From JAQVOO01 sp964524755 (GTDB taxonomy: Bacteria > Spirochaetota > Spirochaetia > Sphaerochaetales > Sphaerochaetaceae), in assembly GCA_964524755.1 (NCBI GenBank), contig CAZGDR010000028.1, positions 1-25,930 on the forward strand: 25,930 nt of DNA, written 5' to 3'. Made by a program: the position numbers and the translations under genes. The notes under the pieces are model-generated. The model searched no databases, was not told where the DNA came from, and saw only the letters and a list, made by a program, of their open reading frames with translations. This document shows, piece after piece, positions 14,023 to 22,069 of this stretch; position 1 is the stretch's first letter; each line of letters begins with the position of its first letter.

Positions 14023-16941
14023 GTGGATTCTATAATAAAGGGTGAGTTGGCTACGAGCATCCAGACTGGATTTCTCGATTACTCAATTCAGTCAACCGAT
14101 ATCTATAGACCCCGCTTGGTGCTTAACAATCCACCTACCAGTAAAGTCCTCGCAACGCTCTGCCAAGAAATTGATGAGAGCATACGTTTTGAATTCTCAG
14201 TAGCCTTCATAACCCAAGGTGGCCTCGCCATGCTCATTCAGACCCTCTATGAGGCCCAAGAACGGGGAGTCAAAGGGAGAATTCTCACCTCTGACTACCT
14301 AAATTTTACCCAGCCAGAAGCTCTCAGCACTATTCTTACATATTTCCCAAACATAGAACTTAGAATTTTCTCAGGTAAACCCTTTCATGCTAAAGGGTAT
14401 CTGTTTTATCGTGAAGAGCACAATCATACTTCCCTCATAATCGGTAGTTCAAATCTAACCCAAGCTGCATTGGCTACTAATCTAGAATGGAATGTCCGCT
14501 TAGTTTCTCTAAGCGATGGAGATTTATTACGTAAGGTACAAACTGAGTTTGAGGGGGCCTGGAAGAAATCTATTACAGTAACCCCAGCTTGGATTGCCCA
14601 TTACACCGAGATCAGAAAGCCTTTTAGGAGCGATTCCTTTAGTTCTGAATCGATGGTGGATCTTTCTCAAGAAAAAGAAATAATTTTAAATAGTATGCAA
14701 GCAGGAGCTTTGCAAGCTTTAACTACGTTACGTAGCCAAGGTAAGTTTAAGGCAATACTTATTTCAGCCACCGGTAGTGGAAAAACGTTTCTTAGTGCTA
14801 TGGATGTACAAGCCTTTCAGCCAAAGCGCTTTCTTTTTATTGTTCATCGCCAACAAATTGCCTCAGAATCAATGCGTAGTTTTAAACAGATCTTAGGTTC
14901 AAACATCTCTTGCGGGCTATTAGGGGGCGGGCGAGAGACAGAACACGGGACACGGTATGTTTTTGCCATGATCCAAACCTTATCCAAAGATGACGTTCTC
15001 TACTCTTTTGCACCCAATTACTTCGATTATATTGTAGTAGATGAGGTTCATCGAGCTGGGGCCCACTCCTACGAAAAAGTACTCTCGCACTTTACTCCAA
15101 AGTTTCTCTTAGGAATGACCGCAACACCTGAAAGAACAGATGGTTATGATATCTATCAGCTATTTGATCATACTATCGCTTACGAAATTAGATTGAACCA
15201 AGCTTTAGAGGCTGATCTCTTATGTCCCTTCCATTATTATGGGATCTCAGACCTTACAATCGGGGGAAAAGAGTACGATGACCTCTCTCTGTTTTCGCGG
15301 CTTGAAACTGATGAGTGGGTTACCAAGGTGAAATCTACAATTGATAAATATAGTCTGGGACATAAAAGAAGGCGCGGGTTAATTTTCTGTTCACGGAATA
15401 AAGATGCAAACCTCCTCTCAGAGCGATTGTCGGCCCTGGGGATGAAAACTTTGGCCCTAAGCGGTAGTGATAGTGAACAAGTGCGTGATACCGCTTTTGC
15501 ACGGCTGGAACAAGACGAGGAAGAGGGGAGTTTAGAGTATCTTATCGCGGTTGATATTTTCAACGAGGGGATCGATATTCCTTCATTGAATCAAATTATT
15601 ATGTTGAGACCAACCCAATCAGCAATAATCTTTGTACAACAGATGGGACGAGGACTACGTAAACACCCCAGCAAGGAGTTTCTCACTGTTATAGATTTTA
15701 TAGGTAACTATACAAATAACTATATGATCCCCATCGCTCTTTTTGGCGATACGAGTTATAAAAAGGATGCTTTACGAAAATCAATTAGTACTGGGAGCCT
15801 TGCCTTGAGTGGAGTCTCTACCGTTAACTTCGATCGGGTGGCAAAAGAACGCATCTATAAAGCAATCAATGAGGTGTCATTTAAAAGTATTAAAATTCTC
15901 AAAGAAGAGTATCGTAAGGTACGAGCCAAGATTGGCCGGGCTCCTGAGATGATGGACTTTATCCACTATGGGGCAATTTCTCCTCTTCTATTGATCGACT
16001 ATTCTAAAAACTATTACACTTTTAAAAGTAAAGTAGAGCAGGAGTTTACCCACCAACTCTCGTTAAGTCATATTCAGAGTTTAAACTTCCTATCTAAAGT
16101 TATTTGTGCAGGTATTCGACCCTACGAAGAAATCATAATTGAACATTTCATTAATGGGAAACCATCTCTGACAAGGGAGGTGCTCAAAGATTTAATTCAT
16201 CAACGTTACCACTTTTATCCGATAGAAGAGGCTTTGGATTCATCTATTCGAATTTTGCAAAATGGATTTTATCAGGCAGCCGTACGCAATAGTTTTGGCA
16301 ATTTGGTTTATTGTCTATGGCAAGGTGAAACCCTCGTACCAACCCCCGAGTTTCTCCAATTACTGCAGAATAAAATATATCGTAATGAAGTTGCCGATAT
16401 ACTCGCCGTCGGGGAGTATGAATACAGAACCTACTATCTAAAGCAAAGACGTGCTGATGACTTTGTCTTGTATCATAAATACTCACGTCAGGATGTGTGT
16501 CGGTTATTGAATTGGGAAAAGGATGAGAGCTCGACTATCTATGGTTACAAGGTTCACCGCGTTAATGGAACTTGCCCAATCTTTGTGACCTACAATAAAA
16601 ATGTAGAGGTCATAGATGCGAGTATTGATTATAATGATTATTTCGTATCTGCTAATGAATTTGCCTGGGAAACAAGAACCCGAGTAAGGTTAGACTCTGC
16701 GGAAACTAAAGCGATTCGAAAGGATTCTACTGAGATGCGTAAGCTTTTGTTTATTCAGAAAAATAATGATGAAGGAATAACTTTTTACTACATGGGCGAT
16801 ATGATATTTTTATCAAATCATGAAACTACAAAAAAGAATAATAAGGGAGAGGTGTTACCCGTAGTTGCGATGCGATTTGAGATGGAAGAGAGTGTCGCCC
16901 CTGATGTATATGGGTATCTAACAGAGAGGCAAAAAGCATAA
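14023..16941 (+). CDS. PLD-nuclease/SF2 helicase/DUF3427-like fusion protein
   Basis: The 972-residue protein has three parts. Residues ~30-185 form a phospholipase-D-like domain with HAK (122-124) and GSSNLT (141-146), half of a PLD active site, so a dimer would make the full nuclease centre. Residues ~225-580 form a superfamily 2 helicase: ATGSGKT (249-255), DEVH (340-343), TAT (366-368), GIDIP (516-520) and QMGRGLRK (540-547). Residues ~600-970 resemble the DUF3427 region of such helicases, ending in a beta-rich part. The GTG start has GGAG 8 nt upstream, within the end of the Nudix gene. PLD-helicase fusions are common in phage-defence and restriction-type loci, so a defence role with the Nudix partner is a reasonable but unproven inference. 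Confidence 0.93.
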   Translation: MDSIIKGELATSIQTGFLDYSIQSTDIYRPRLVLNNPPTSKVLATLCQEIDESIRFEFSVAFITQGGLAMLIQTLYEAQERGVKGRILTSDYLNFTQPEALSTILTYFPNIELRIFSGKPFHAKGYLFYREEHNHTSLIIGSSNLTQAALATNLEWNVRLVSLSDGDLLRKVQTEFEGAWKKSITVTPAWIAHYTEIRKPFRSDSFSSESMVDLSQEKEIILNSMQAGALQALTTLRSQGKFKAILISATGSGKTFLSAMDVQAFQPKRFLFIVHRQQIASESMRSFKQILGSNISCGLLGGGRETEHGTRYVFAMIQTLSKDDVLYSFAPNYFDYIVVDEVHRAGAHSYEKVLSHFTPKFLLGMTATPERTDGYDIYQLFDHTIAYEIRLNQALEADLLCPFHYYGISDLTIGGKEYDDLSLFSRLETDEWVTKVKSTIDKYSLGHKRRRGLIFCSRNKDANLLSERLSALGMKTLALSGSDSEQVRDTAFARLEQDEEEGSLEYLIAVDIFNEGIDIPSLNQIIMLRPTQSAIIFVQQMGRGLRKHPSKEFLTVIDFIGNYTNNYMIPIALFGDTSYKKDALRKSISTGSLALSGVSTVNFDRVAKERIYKAINEVSFKSIKILKEEYRKVRAKIGRAPEMMDFIHYGAISPLLLIDYSKNYYTFKSKVEQEFTHQLSLSHIQSLNFLSKVICAGIRPYEEIIIEHFINGKPSLTREVLKDLIHQRYHFYPIEEALDSSIRILQNGFYQAAVRNSFGNLVYCLWQGETLVPTPEFLQLLQNKIYRNEVADILAVGEYEYRTYYLKQRRADDFVLYHKYSRQDVCRLLNWEKDESSTIYGYKVHRVNGTCPIFVTYNKNVEVIDASIDYNDYFVSANEFAWETRTRVRLDSAETKAIRKDSTEMRKLLFIQKNNDEGITFYYMGDMIFLSNHETTKKNNKGEVLPVVAMRFEMEESVAPDVYGYLTERQKA

Positions 16942-16955
16942 TCTAGAGATTCTGG

Positions 16956-16980
16956 TATATCACAAGATTTGCGTGATATA
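16956..16980 (+). terminator. Weak hairpin after the helicase gene
   Basis: TATATCAC and GTGATATA form an 8-bp stem with a 9-nt loop 14 bp after the stop codon. No T-tract follows. Confidence 0.35.
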
Positions 16981-17122
16981 TATATGTCTGGTAAGCAATA
17001 AAACAGGGCTGCTTCCATCCAATCTTACTTGACAAATGTAGGCTTAAGGGCCAAGCTATAGGTAAGGATACAGATTAATAACAATTAACGTACCTTGTGG
17101 TGAAATCCTTTAGGAGTCGTAT

Positions 17123-17509
17123 ATGGTTAAGGAAAATAAGATGAAGACAATTGCTGTGGCAACTGATAATAATTCAATTAGTGAACACTTTGGGCTGTGT
17201 GAAAAGTTTGTATTCTTCACAACAGATGGGAAAAAAATTACCAAGACAGAAAATATTCCAAATCCAGGTCATAGACCATGTGAGTTACCCAATTATATTA
17301 AAGAAGCTGGTGCTACTGTTATTATTTCTGGAGCTATGGGTACCACAGCTGCTGCCAATTGTGAGAACATAGGAGTTGATGTCATTGTAGGGGCTGCGGG
17401 TGATATCAAGGCAGCGGTGCAATCATTCCTCACAGGGAATTTAGTATCAACTGGCGAACTCTGTGATGCTTGGACTTGTGAATTTTTCTTTCACGAATCC
17501 TGTGTGTAA
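17123..17509 (+). CDS. NifX/NifB-C-terminal-like (dinitrogenase FeMo-cofactor) domain protein
   Basis: The 128-residue product is a single domain of the dinitrogenase iron-molybdenum cofactor biosynthesis family. It shows KTIAVATDNNSISEHFGLCEKFVFF at the start, GATVIISGAMGTTAAANCENIGVDVIVGAAGD in the middle and a cysteine-containing tail (GELCDAWTCEFFFHESC). Orphan members in anaerobes without nitrogenase are thought to bind metal-sulfur clusters; the role here is unknown and no nif genes are present. AGGAG stands 6 nt before the first ATG. A second ATG six codons in (MKTIAVATD) matches the usual family start and also has AAGGA upstream, so either could be used. Confidence 0.9.
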   Translation: MVKENKMKTIAVATDNNSISEHFGLCEKFVFFTTDGKKITKTENIPNPGHRPCELPNYIKEAGATVIISGAMGTTAAANCENIGVDVIVGAAGDIKAAVQSFLTGNLVSTGELCDAWTCEFFFHESCV

Positions 17510-17922
17510 TTCACTTAGCATATAATATTTACTCATTCTTAAACTACCTGTGAGTGGGTGATGGTAACGCTACCATCTTGCAGTAAAGTTTTCGTTATAC
17601 ATGAGAGAACGACCTTATCTATTGACTTTCGAAGTAACTACTTACAACCCGTCCGTAAAAGATACATAATCCTCACTATCGGACGCATTTATTGGGAGGC
17701 AACCACCTATTACGTACGAATATCTAGGTTGCTTTTCCTTGTATCTAAATTAATAACGTTTGCAAGGTTATGTCTACTTTTTACATGTTTGAGTGCTCTA
17801 TAAAATCGTGCTTGCCAGTATTTTCTAGGATTTTGGAGTACAACTTCTCGCTAGATTAAATACTCGTATTTCCCTTTCTACAAGTCCATATTTATACCAG
17901 TCTCAATCTTCCAGCACACCCT
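17510..17922 (+). other. 413-bp intergenic region
   Basis: It contains a hairpin at 17560-17577 (GATGGTA and TACCATC with a 4-nt loop) and an open frame of 81 codons at 17558-17803 that looks non-coding. Bases 17903-17922 may be the frameshifted end of the minus-strand ORF that follows. Nothing else was recognised. Confidence 0.5.
17560..17577 (+). terminator. Hairpin after the NifX-like gene
   Basis: A 7-bp stem, GATGGTA/TACCATC, with the loop ACGC lies 50 bp after the stop codon. Only TTG follows, so terminator function is possible but not certain. Confidence 0.35.
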
Positions 17923-18240
17923 CTAAAGAAGGCATCTCTTCTTCAAAACTTTGTACTGGTAGAGTTGGTCGAAATATTCTATTGCAGAGCGGATTTTTGT
18001 GCGCAGAAGATATCCACCCGAATCCGTTGTCGTTTGAATCGTTCTGACATCAACCTGGGGCTTCCAGTCATAAGCTTTGGCATGGAAGCTTAGTAACTTT
18101 AGGAGGACTTCATGAATCTCACTATTAGTCAGAGGAGCAAGTTGAGGGACCTGACCTATACCTTCCAGTACTTTTTGGATTGGTTTACCGTTTCTGAATA
18201 GAGTCCTTTCCCCAACAACATCCAAACGAACAGTATGCAC
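17923..18240 (-). CDS. Uncharacterised small protein, probably frameshifted near its end
   Basis: The 105-codon frame starts at GTG (18240) with no clear ribosome binding site. It reads as a plausible soluble protein (RTLFRNGKPIQKVLEGIGQV, EIHEVLLKLLSFHAKAYDW); I do not recognise the family. The in-frame end is an odd basic tail, YKVLKKRCLL-stop. Shifting frame by one base at about 17955 gives SFEEEMPSLEGVLED and then TGA at 17903-17905, a much more protein-like acidic terminus. A one-base deletion in the gene or in the assembly is therefore likely. It lies convergent to the NifX-like gene and divergent from the flavoprotein at 18471. Confidence 0.4.
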   Translation of the reverse strand: MHTVRLDVVGERTLFRNGKPIQKVLEGIGQVPQLAPLTNSEIHEVLLKLLSFHAKAYDWKPQVDVRTIQTTTDSGGYLLRTKIRSAIEYFDQLYQYKVLKKRCLL

Positions 18241-18394
18241 CGCTTACCCAAGAAATACCACAAGAGACACGAGCGTACCCAAAGATAGGGAGGTTGATCA
18301 TAACGAGGGAGTTGATTTCACTATAATGCAGATTTTATCTCTGTTTTTGGGTATGTCCGCTTCTTTGAATTCTTTATTGTGGCTTGCCTTATCA

Positions 18395-18437
18395 AATATA
18401 TTAGTTGTTGACGCTCCATTTTAGTCTGAGTACCTTT
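18395..18437 (+). promoter_or_regulatory. Promoter block of the AIF-like flavoprotein gene, shared with 22749-22791
   Basis: TTGACG (18408-18413), a 17-bp spacer and TACCTT (18431-18436). The 43-bp block beginning AATATATTAGTTGTTGACG is about 36/43 identical to the promoter of the FMN reductase gene, far more than promoter hexamers alone require. Confidence 0.7.
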
Positions 18438-18470
18438 ATGATATTGCTACTCGTTATAGAGGAGGAGGCG

Positions 18471-19643
18471 ATGAAACATTATCAATATTTGATTATTGGT
18501 GGGGGCTTAACTGGAGATGCAGCCGTTCGTGGGATTCGCACATTGGATAAGAAGGGATCTATTGGAATGATCAGCTCTGAAGTTGACCCTCCTTATAAGA
18601 GACCAAGTCTTTCGAAGGGGTTGTGGAAGGGCAAGGCGATTGGAAAGATCTGGTGCAACACCCAGGATTTGGATGTAGAGTTGCTCTTGGGGCGTAAGGT
18701 CATCCAACTCAACCCTCAGAGTAAATCCATTCAAGATGAAAAGGGAAGTGTATACACGTATGACAAATTACTGCTTGCCACAGGTGGTACCCCAAACCAT
18801 CTTCCCTTCGGTAAAGATAAGATTATTTATTACCGAGGCTATCAGGATTATCAACGTCTGAGAGCCCTCAGTGAACACGGGGAAACTTTTCTTGTAATTG
18901 GTGGTGGCTTTATCGGAAGCGAGATTGCAGCAGCGTTGACCATGGTGGGTAAGAAAGTCACCATGATCTTTCCCGAACCCAGTATCGGTGCAAGAGCCTA
19001 TCCTGAGGATCTGTCTCGCTTCATCAGTGACTATTATCGAGAAAAGGGAGTTGAGGTTGTAAGCGAAGATTCGGTAGTTAGCCTTGAACAAAACGGGACG
19101 AAATATACAGTTCATGCTAAATCAGGACGAGTTTTTGAAGTGGATGGTGTCGTAGCAGGTATTGGTATACACCCCAACACTGAACTTGCCCAGCAAGCTG
19201 GCTTACACATCGATAACGGAATCACCGTTAATAATTATTTACATACTTCAATTCAAGACATCTATGCAGCTGGTGACACGGCAAATTTCTTTCATGCCGC
19301 TCTTGGCAAACGGGTACGCGTGGAACATGAAGACAATGCGGTTGAAATGGGAAGACAAGCAGGTCGTAACATGGCTGGTGCGAATGAATCCTACACTCAT
19401 GTACCAATGTTCTATTCAGATCTTTTTGAATTGGGGTATGAGGCTGTAGGAGAATTGAATAGCAAGCTAGAAATTGTATGTGACTGGCAAGATCCATTTA
19501 AGAAAGGGGTCATCTACTATGTAGAGAAAGGGCAGATCCGCGGTGTTTTATTGTGGAATGTCTGGGATACCGTTCCCGCTGCCCGAGCCCTCTTAGTTGA
19601 ACCCGGCCCATTTAAATTAACAGAGCTCAGTGGCAGGCTATAG
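18471..19643 (+). CDS. NAD(P)H-dependent FAD oxidoreductase, AIF/rubredoxin-reductase-like
   Basis: The 390-residue flavoprotein has an FAD-binding YLIIGGGLTGDAAVRG (6-21), the YKRPSLSKGLW motif of the AIF/monodehydroascorbate-reductase group, an NAD(P)-binding FLVIGGGFIGSEIAAAL, the ATGG and IYAAGDTANF FAD contacts, and VRVEHEDNAVEMGRQAG near the C-terminal domain. It lacks redox-active cysteine pairs, so it is an electron-transfer reductase and not a disulfide reductase. The electron acceptor is unknown (rubredoxin, ferredoxin, quinone or a radical). The frame is open 22 codons upstream, but GGAGGAGG lies just before the ATG at 18471 and the promoter occupies that extension. It shares a promoter block with the FMN reductase gene at 22827. 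Confidence 0.92.
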   Translation: MKHYQYLIIGGGLTGDAAVRGIRTLDKKGSIGMISSEVDPPYKRPSLSKGLWKGKAIGKIWCNTQDLDVELLLGRKVIQLNPQSKSIQDEKGSVYTYDKLLLATGGTPNHLPFGKDKIIYYRGYQDYQRLRALSEHGETFLVIGGGFIGSEIAAALTMVGKKVTMIFPEPSIGARAYPEDLSRFISDYYREKGVEVVSEDSVVSLEQNGTKYTVHAKSGRVFEVDGVVAGIGIHPNTELAQQAGLHIDNGITVNNYLHTSIQDIYAAGDTANFFHAALGKRVRVEHEDNAVEMGRQAGRNMAGANESYTHVPMFYSDLFELGYEAVGELNSKLEIVCDWQDPFKKGVIYYVEKGQIRGVLLWNVWDTVPAARALLVEPGPFKLTELSGRL

Positions 19644-19694
19644 TAGGGGGAAGTGAAACAAGAGTGAAAAAGTGTACGACGAGTATAAAAATAT

Positions 19695-19710
19695 TTAGCT
19701 TTCAAGCTAA
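19695..19710. promoter_or_regulatory. Inverted repeat ahead of the folate operon
   Basis: TTAGCT and AGCTAA flank TTCA, about 50 bp after the flavoprotein stop codon and 91 bp before folE. It may be a weak terminator or an operator. Confidence 0.3.
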
Positions 19711-19801
19711 TAAACTCCGTAAGCGTGATGACACTGAATTTTAATACCAGATTTGCCTCCATGCAGGGAGAGCTTTTGAAAGGTCATAGGAAAAATATAG
19801 T

Positions 19802-20464
19802 ATGAAGAAACGTGAAGAACTAGATGTTCCTGAACACCGCGTAGCGATGAAACTACGAGAACGCAATATTTCGGATGAACAGTTTGCCCAATTCGAAGGG
19901 TATGTTGCTGAAATTTTTACTGCGCTTGGGCTAGATATTGATACCCCGTCCACAGAAGATACACCTAAACGCTTTATTAAAGCACTATTTGATATCACAG
20001 AAGGTTACGATGGTGATCCAAAGTTGGTCAAAGCTTTTAGTACAGAATGCCACAATCCATCCGATTGTAAGTATAGTCAGATAATCCAAGGACCGATTCC
20101 TTTCTTTTCCTTATGTGAACATCATGTTCTCCCTTTTTATGGAAAGGTTTATATAGGCTACATTGCTAATGAAAGTATTATTGGGATTTCCAAACTGACG
20201 AGATTAGTACGGCTTTTTTCTAAACGATTTGCTGTGCAAGAACGGATTGGTCAAGAAATTGCCGATATGTTAGCTGAAATGGTTCATCCTGATGGAATTG
20301 CGATTTATATAGAAGCTCACCATACGTGTATGGAGCTACGTGGTGTTCGCGAGATAATGCCGATGACTCGAACTACCGTTTGGCGTGGTCTTTATAGTGA
20401 AGATGCAGCCTTGCGTTCAGAATTTTTTATGGCCAGTGGATTACAGCACTATGAAAGAAAATAA
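19802..20464 (+). CDS. folE: GTP cyclohydrolase I
   Basis: The 220-residue enzyme converts GTP to 7,8-dihydroneopterin triphosphate, the first step of folate and other pterin pathways. Zinc ligands are Cys105 and His108 in FSLCEHHVLPFYGK and Cys176 in HTCMELRGVRE; the GISKLTRLVRLFSKR and QERIGQEIAD substrate-pocket segments are intact. The start is ATG with AGGA about 10 nt upstream. It is the first gene of a tight operon: the last 14 bp of folE overlap the next reading frame. It is the FolE1 (zinc) type, not FolE2. Confidence 0.97.
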   Translation: MKKREELDVPEHRVAMKLRERNISDEQFAQFEGYVAEIFTALGLDIDTPSTEDTPKRFIKALFDITEGYDGDPKLVKAFSTECHNPSDCKYSQIIQGPIPFFSLCEHHVLPFYGKVYIGYIANESIIGISKLTRLVRLFSKRFAVQERIGQEIADMLAEMVHPDGIAIYIEAHHTCMELRGVREIMPMTRTTVWRGLYSEDAALRSEFFMASGLQHYERK

Positions 20465-21173
20465 ATTTGTTCTAGTCACTGGAGGTGCTCGCCGCATCGG
20501 ACGTTCAATTGCACTAGCTGTTGCCCGCTCAGGATCTGATGTTGCGGTCCACTATTGGGAGTCTCAAGCAGAGGCCGAAAGTATTTGTGCCGAGATTGAG
20601 GCACTGGGAAGAAAAGCCATTATGGTGCAAGCAGATCTGGCACAACCAGAGCAGGCTAGTAATTTAGTGTCTCATGTTCTGGAATACGGCTCACTAGTTG
20701 GTCTGATCAACAATGCCTCAATTTTTGAAAAGTTGAATTGGGAAAATTCCAGCCTCGAGGATTGGAATCGACACCTAATGATCAATCTGACCGCGCCGTT
20801 TCTGCTCAGTCAGGCTTTTGCACGGGCCCTATCACCTCGTGAGCAGGGACGCATTATTAACCTACTAGATTGGCGCGTGATGCGACCTAGTGCAGACCAC
20901 CTCCCTTATAGCATCAGTAAATCAGCCTTAGCATCTTTGACTCAATCTCTCGCGAGTGCATTAGCTCCCCACATAACAGTAAATGGGCTAGCACTGGGGG
21001 CAGTATTACCTCCGATTGACGGTAACTTAGATAAAAATTTAATCAAGAAAATTCCTTCTGGGCGTTGGGCAACTCTGGGAGAAATCAATCAAGCCCTGCT
21101 CTTTTTGTTAACTGGGCCGACCTCTATAACTGGTGAGATTATCTACGTCGATGGTGGTCGACATCTACTGTAG
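20451..21173 (+). CDS. Pteridine-reductase-type short-chain dehydrogenase (FolM-like)
   Basis: The 240-residue NADPH-dependent SDR has TGGARRIG (10-17), the arginine-rich cofactor motif of pteridine reductases and FolM, then NNAS (87-90). At the SDR catalytic serine position it has Asp140 (INLLDW), followed by Tyr153 and Lys157 in YSISK. This D-Y-K triad with 13- and 4-residue spacing is that of pteridine reductase PTR1 and not of ordinary SDRs. The likely reaction is reduction of dihydropterin or dihydrofolate to the tetrahydro form. An earlier in-frame ATG at 20385 lies deep inside folE; the ATG at 20451 overlaps the folE end by 14 bp, which implies translational coupling. Confidence 0.88.
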   Translation: MKENKFVLVTGGARRIGRSIALAVARSGSDVAVHYWESQAEAESICAEIEALGRKAIMVQADLAQPEQASNLVSHVLEYGSLVGLINNASIFEKLNWENSSLEDWNRHLMINLTAPFLLSQAFARALSPREQGRIINLLDWRVMRPSADHLPYSISKSALASLTQSLASALAPHITVNGLALGAVLPPIDGNLDKNLIKKIPSGRWATLGEINQALLFLLTGPTSITGEIIYVDGGRHLL

Positions 21174-21183
21174 AGAAGGAGGC

Positions 21184-21549
21184 ATGATGGACCAAGTTTT
21201 TATAAAAAATCTAGTTGCCCGTGGAATTATTGGACTCAATGCTTGGGAACGTGAAAAGCCACAGGAGATTCTAATCAATGTCGTGTTATTTACTGATTTG
21301 CATGACGCCGGATTGAGCGACAGTGTTCAAGATAGCGTAAATTATCGGACAGTAGCTAAAAAATTGTTACAACATGCCGAAAGTGCCCAAAGATACACAG
21401 TAGAGGCATTGGCGACGGACTTAGCGTATTTATGCCTTGAGGAAAGAGGCGTGCATAAAGTCCGTATTCGACTTGAAAAGCCTGGAGCTGTGCGCTTCTC
21501 CAGTTCTGTAGGCGTTGAAATCGAACGAACGAGAGAGGATTTACTATGA
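21184..21549 (+). CDS. folB: Dihydroneopterin aldolase
   Basis: The 121-residue enzyme cleaves dihydroneopterin to 6-hydroxymethyl-dihydropterin and glycolaldehyde. Family features are GIIGLNAWEREKPQEI with the substrate-binding Glu, VNYRTVAKKL, and LEKPGAVRFSSSVGVEI with the catalytic Lys. Activity on the triphosphate or monapterin (FolX-like) cannot be excluded. Two ATGs stand in tandem (21184, 21187) behind AAGGAGG; the second has the better spacing. The stop codon overlaps the folK start in ATGA. Confidence 0.95.
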   Translation: MMDQVFIKNLVARGIIGLNAWEREKPQEILINVVLFTDLHDAGLSDSVQDSVNYRTVAKKLLQHAESAQRYTVEALATDLAYLCLEERGVHKVRIRLEKPGAVRFSSSVGVEIERTREDLL

Positions 21550-22055
21550 AACCGTCTCAGCACCGTATCTGCTTACTTCTAGGATCTAATATTGCACCGG
21601 AGATAAACCTCCGCCAAGCTATCACATTCTTGTGCCAGCATGTGACTATGATGCAAACTTCTTCGGTCTGGGAATCAAGAGCAATAGGATCTAACGGTCC
21701 TAATTTTCTCAATGCAGCGGTGTTAGCGACGACTGCATTAGGAGCCGTTACTCTCAAGGAACAAGTATTGCGTCCTGTGGAGGCTCGAATGGGCCGTATT
21801 CGCACGAGGGATAGAAACGCTCCTCGCACAATAGATATTGATCTCATTTTATTTGGCCAACAATTGTTAGATTCTTCCTTGTGGGACTATGCTCACAGCG
21901 CTGTACCTGTGGCGGAAATCCTGCCCGACTATCGATCGGCAACAGGAGAGTATCTCAAGGACAGCGCTTCGAGCTTAGCCGGTAGAACTCCGATTAAAAT
22001 GCGACAAGATCTTTCTGGCTATCCGTTTTCAACCGTATTTCAAAAAACCATATAG
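21546..22055 (+). CDS. folK: 6-hydroxymethyl-7,8-dihydropterin pyrophosphokinase
   Basis: The 169-residue HPPK transfers pyrophosphate from ATP to hydroxymethyl-dihydropterin, making the substrate of dihydropteroate synthase. It shows the LLLGSNIAPEINLRQA start, SSVWES, PNFLNAAV and the signature RTRDRNAPRTIDIDLILFG with the two magnesium-binding aspartates. The start ATG overlaps the folB stop by 4 bp. The C-terminal ~30 residues are longer than in the minimal enzyme and show no known motif. No folP or folC follows in the window. Confidence 0.96.
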   Translation: MKPSQHRICLLLGSNIAPEINLRQAITFLCQHVTMMQTSSVWESRAIGSNGPNFLNAAVLATTALGAVTLKEQVLRPVEARMGRIRTRDRNAPRTIDIDLILFGQQLLDSSLWDYAHSAVPVAEILPDYRSATGEYLKDSASSLAGRTPIKMRQDLSGYPFSTVFQKTI

Positions 22056-22069
22056 GAGGAGTAAGCAAT

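Noticed and set aside
17123..17509. Nitrogenase cofactor gene implying nitrogen fixation
   Set aside because: Orphan NifX-like domains are widespread in anaerobes without nitrogenase, and no nif gene is nearby.
17558..17803. 81-codon plus-strand open frame
   Set aside because: No ribosome binding site, no recognisable motif, composition unlike neighbouring genes, and it starts over a hairpin; probably non-coding.
18405..18470. 22-codon upstream extension of the flavoprotein gene
   Set aside because: It overlaps the shared promoter block, and the ATG at 18471 has a strong ribosome binding site.
20385..20450. Upstream extension of the pteridine-reductase-like gene into folE
   Set aside because: It would overlap folE by 80 bp with sequence unrelated to SDR N-termini; the ATG at 20451 begins right before the first beta strand.
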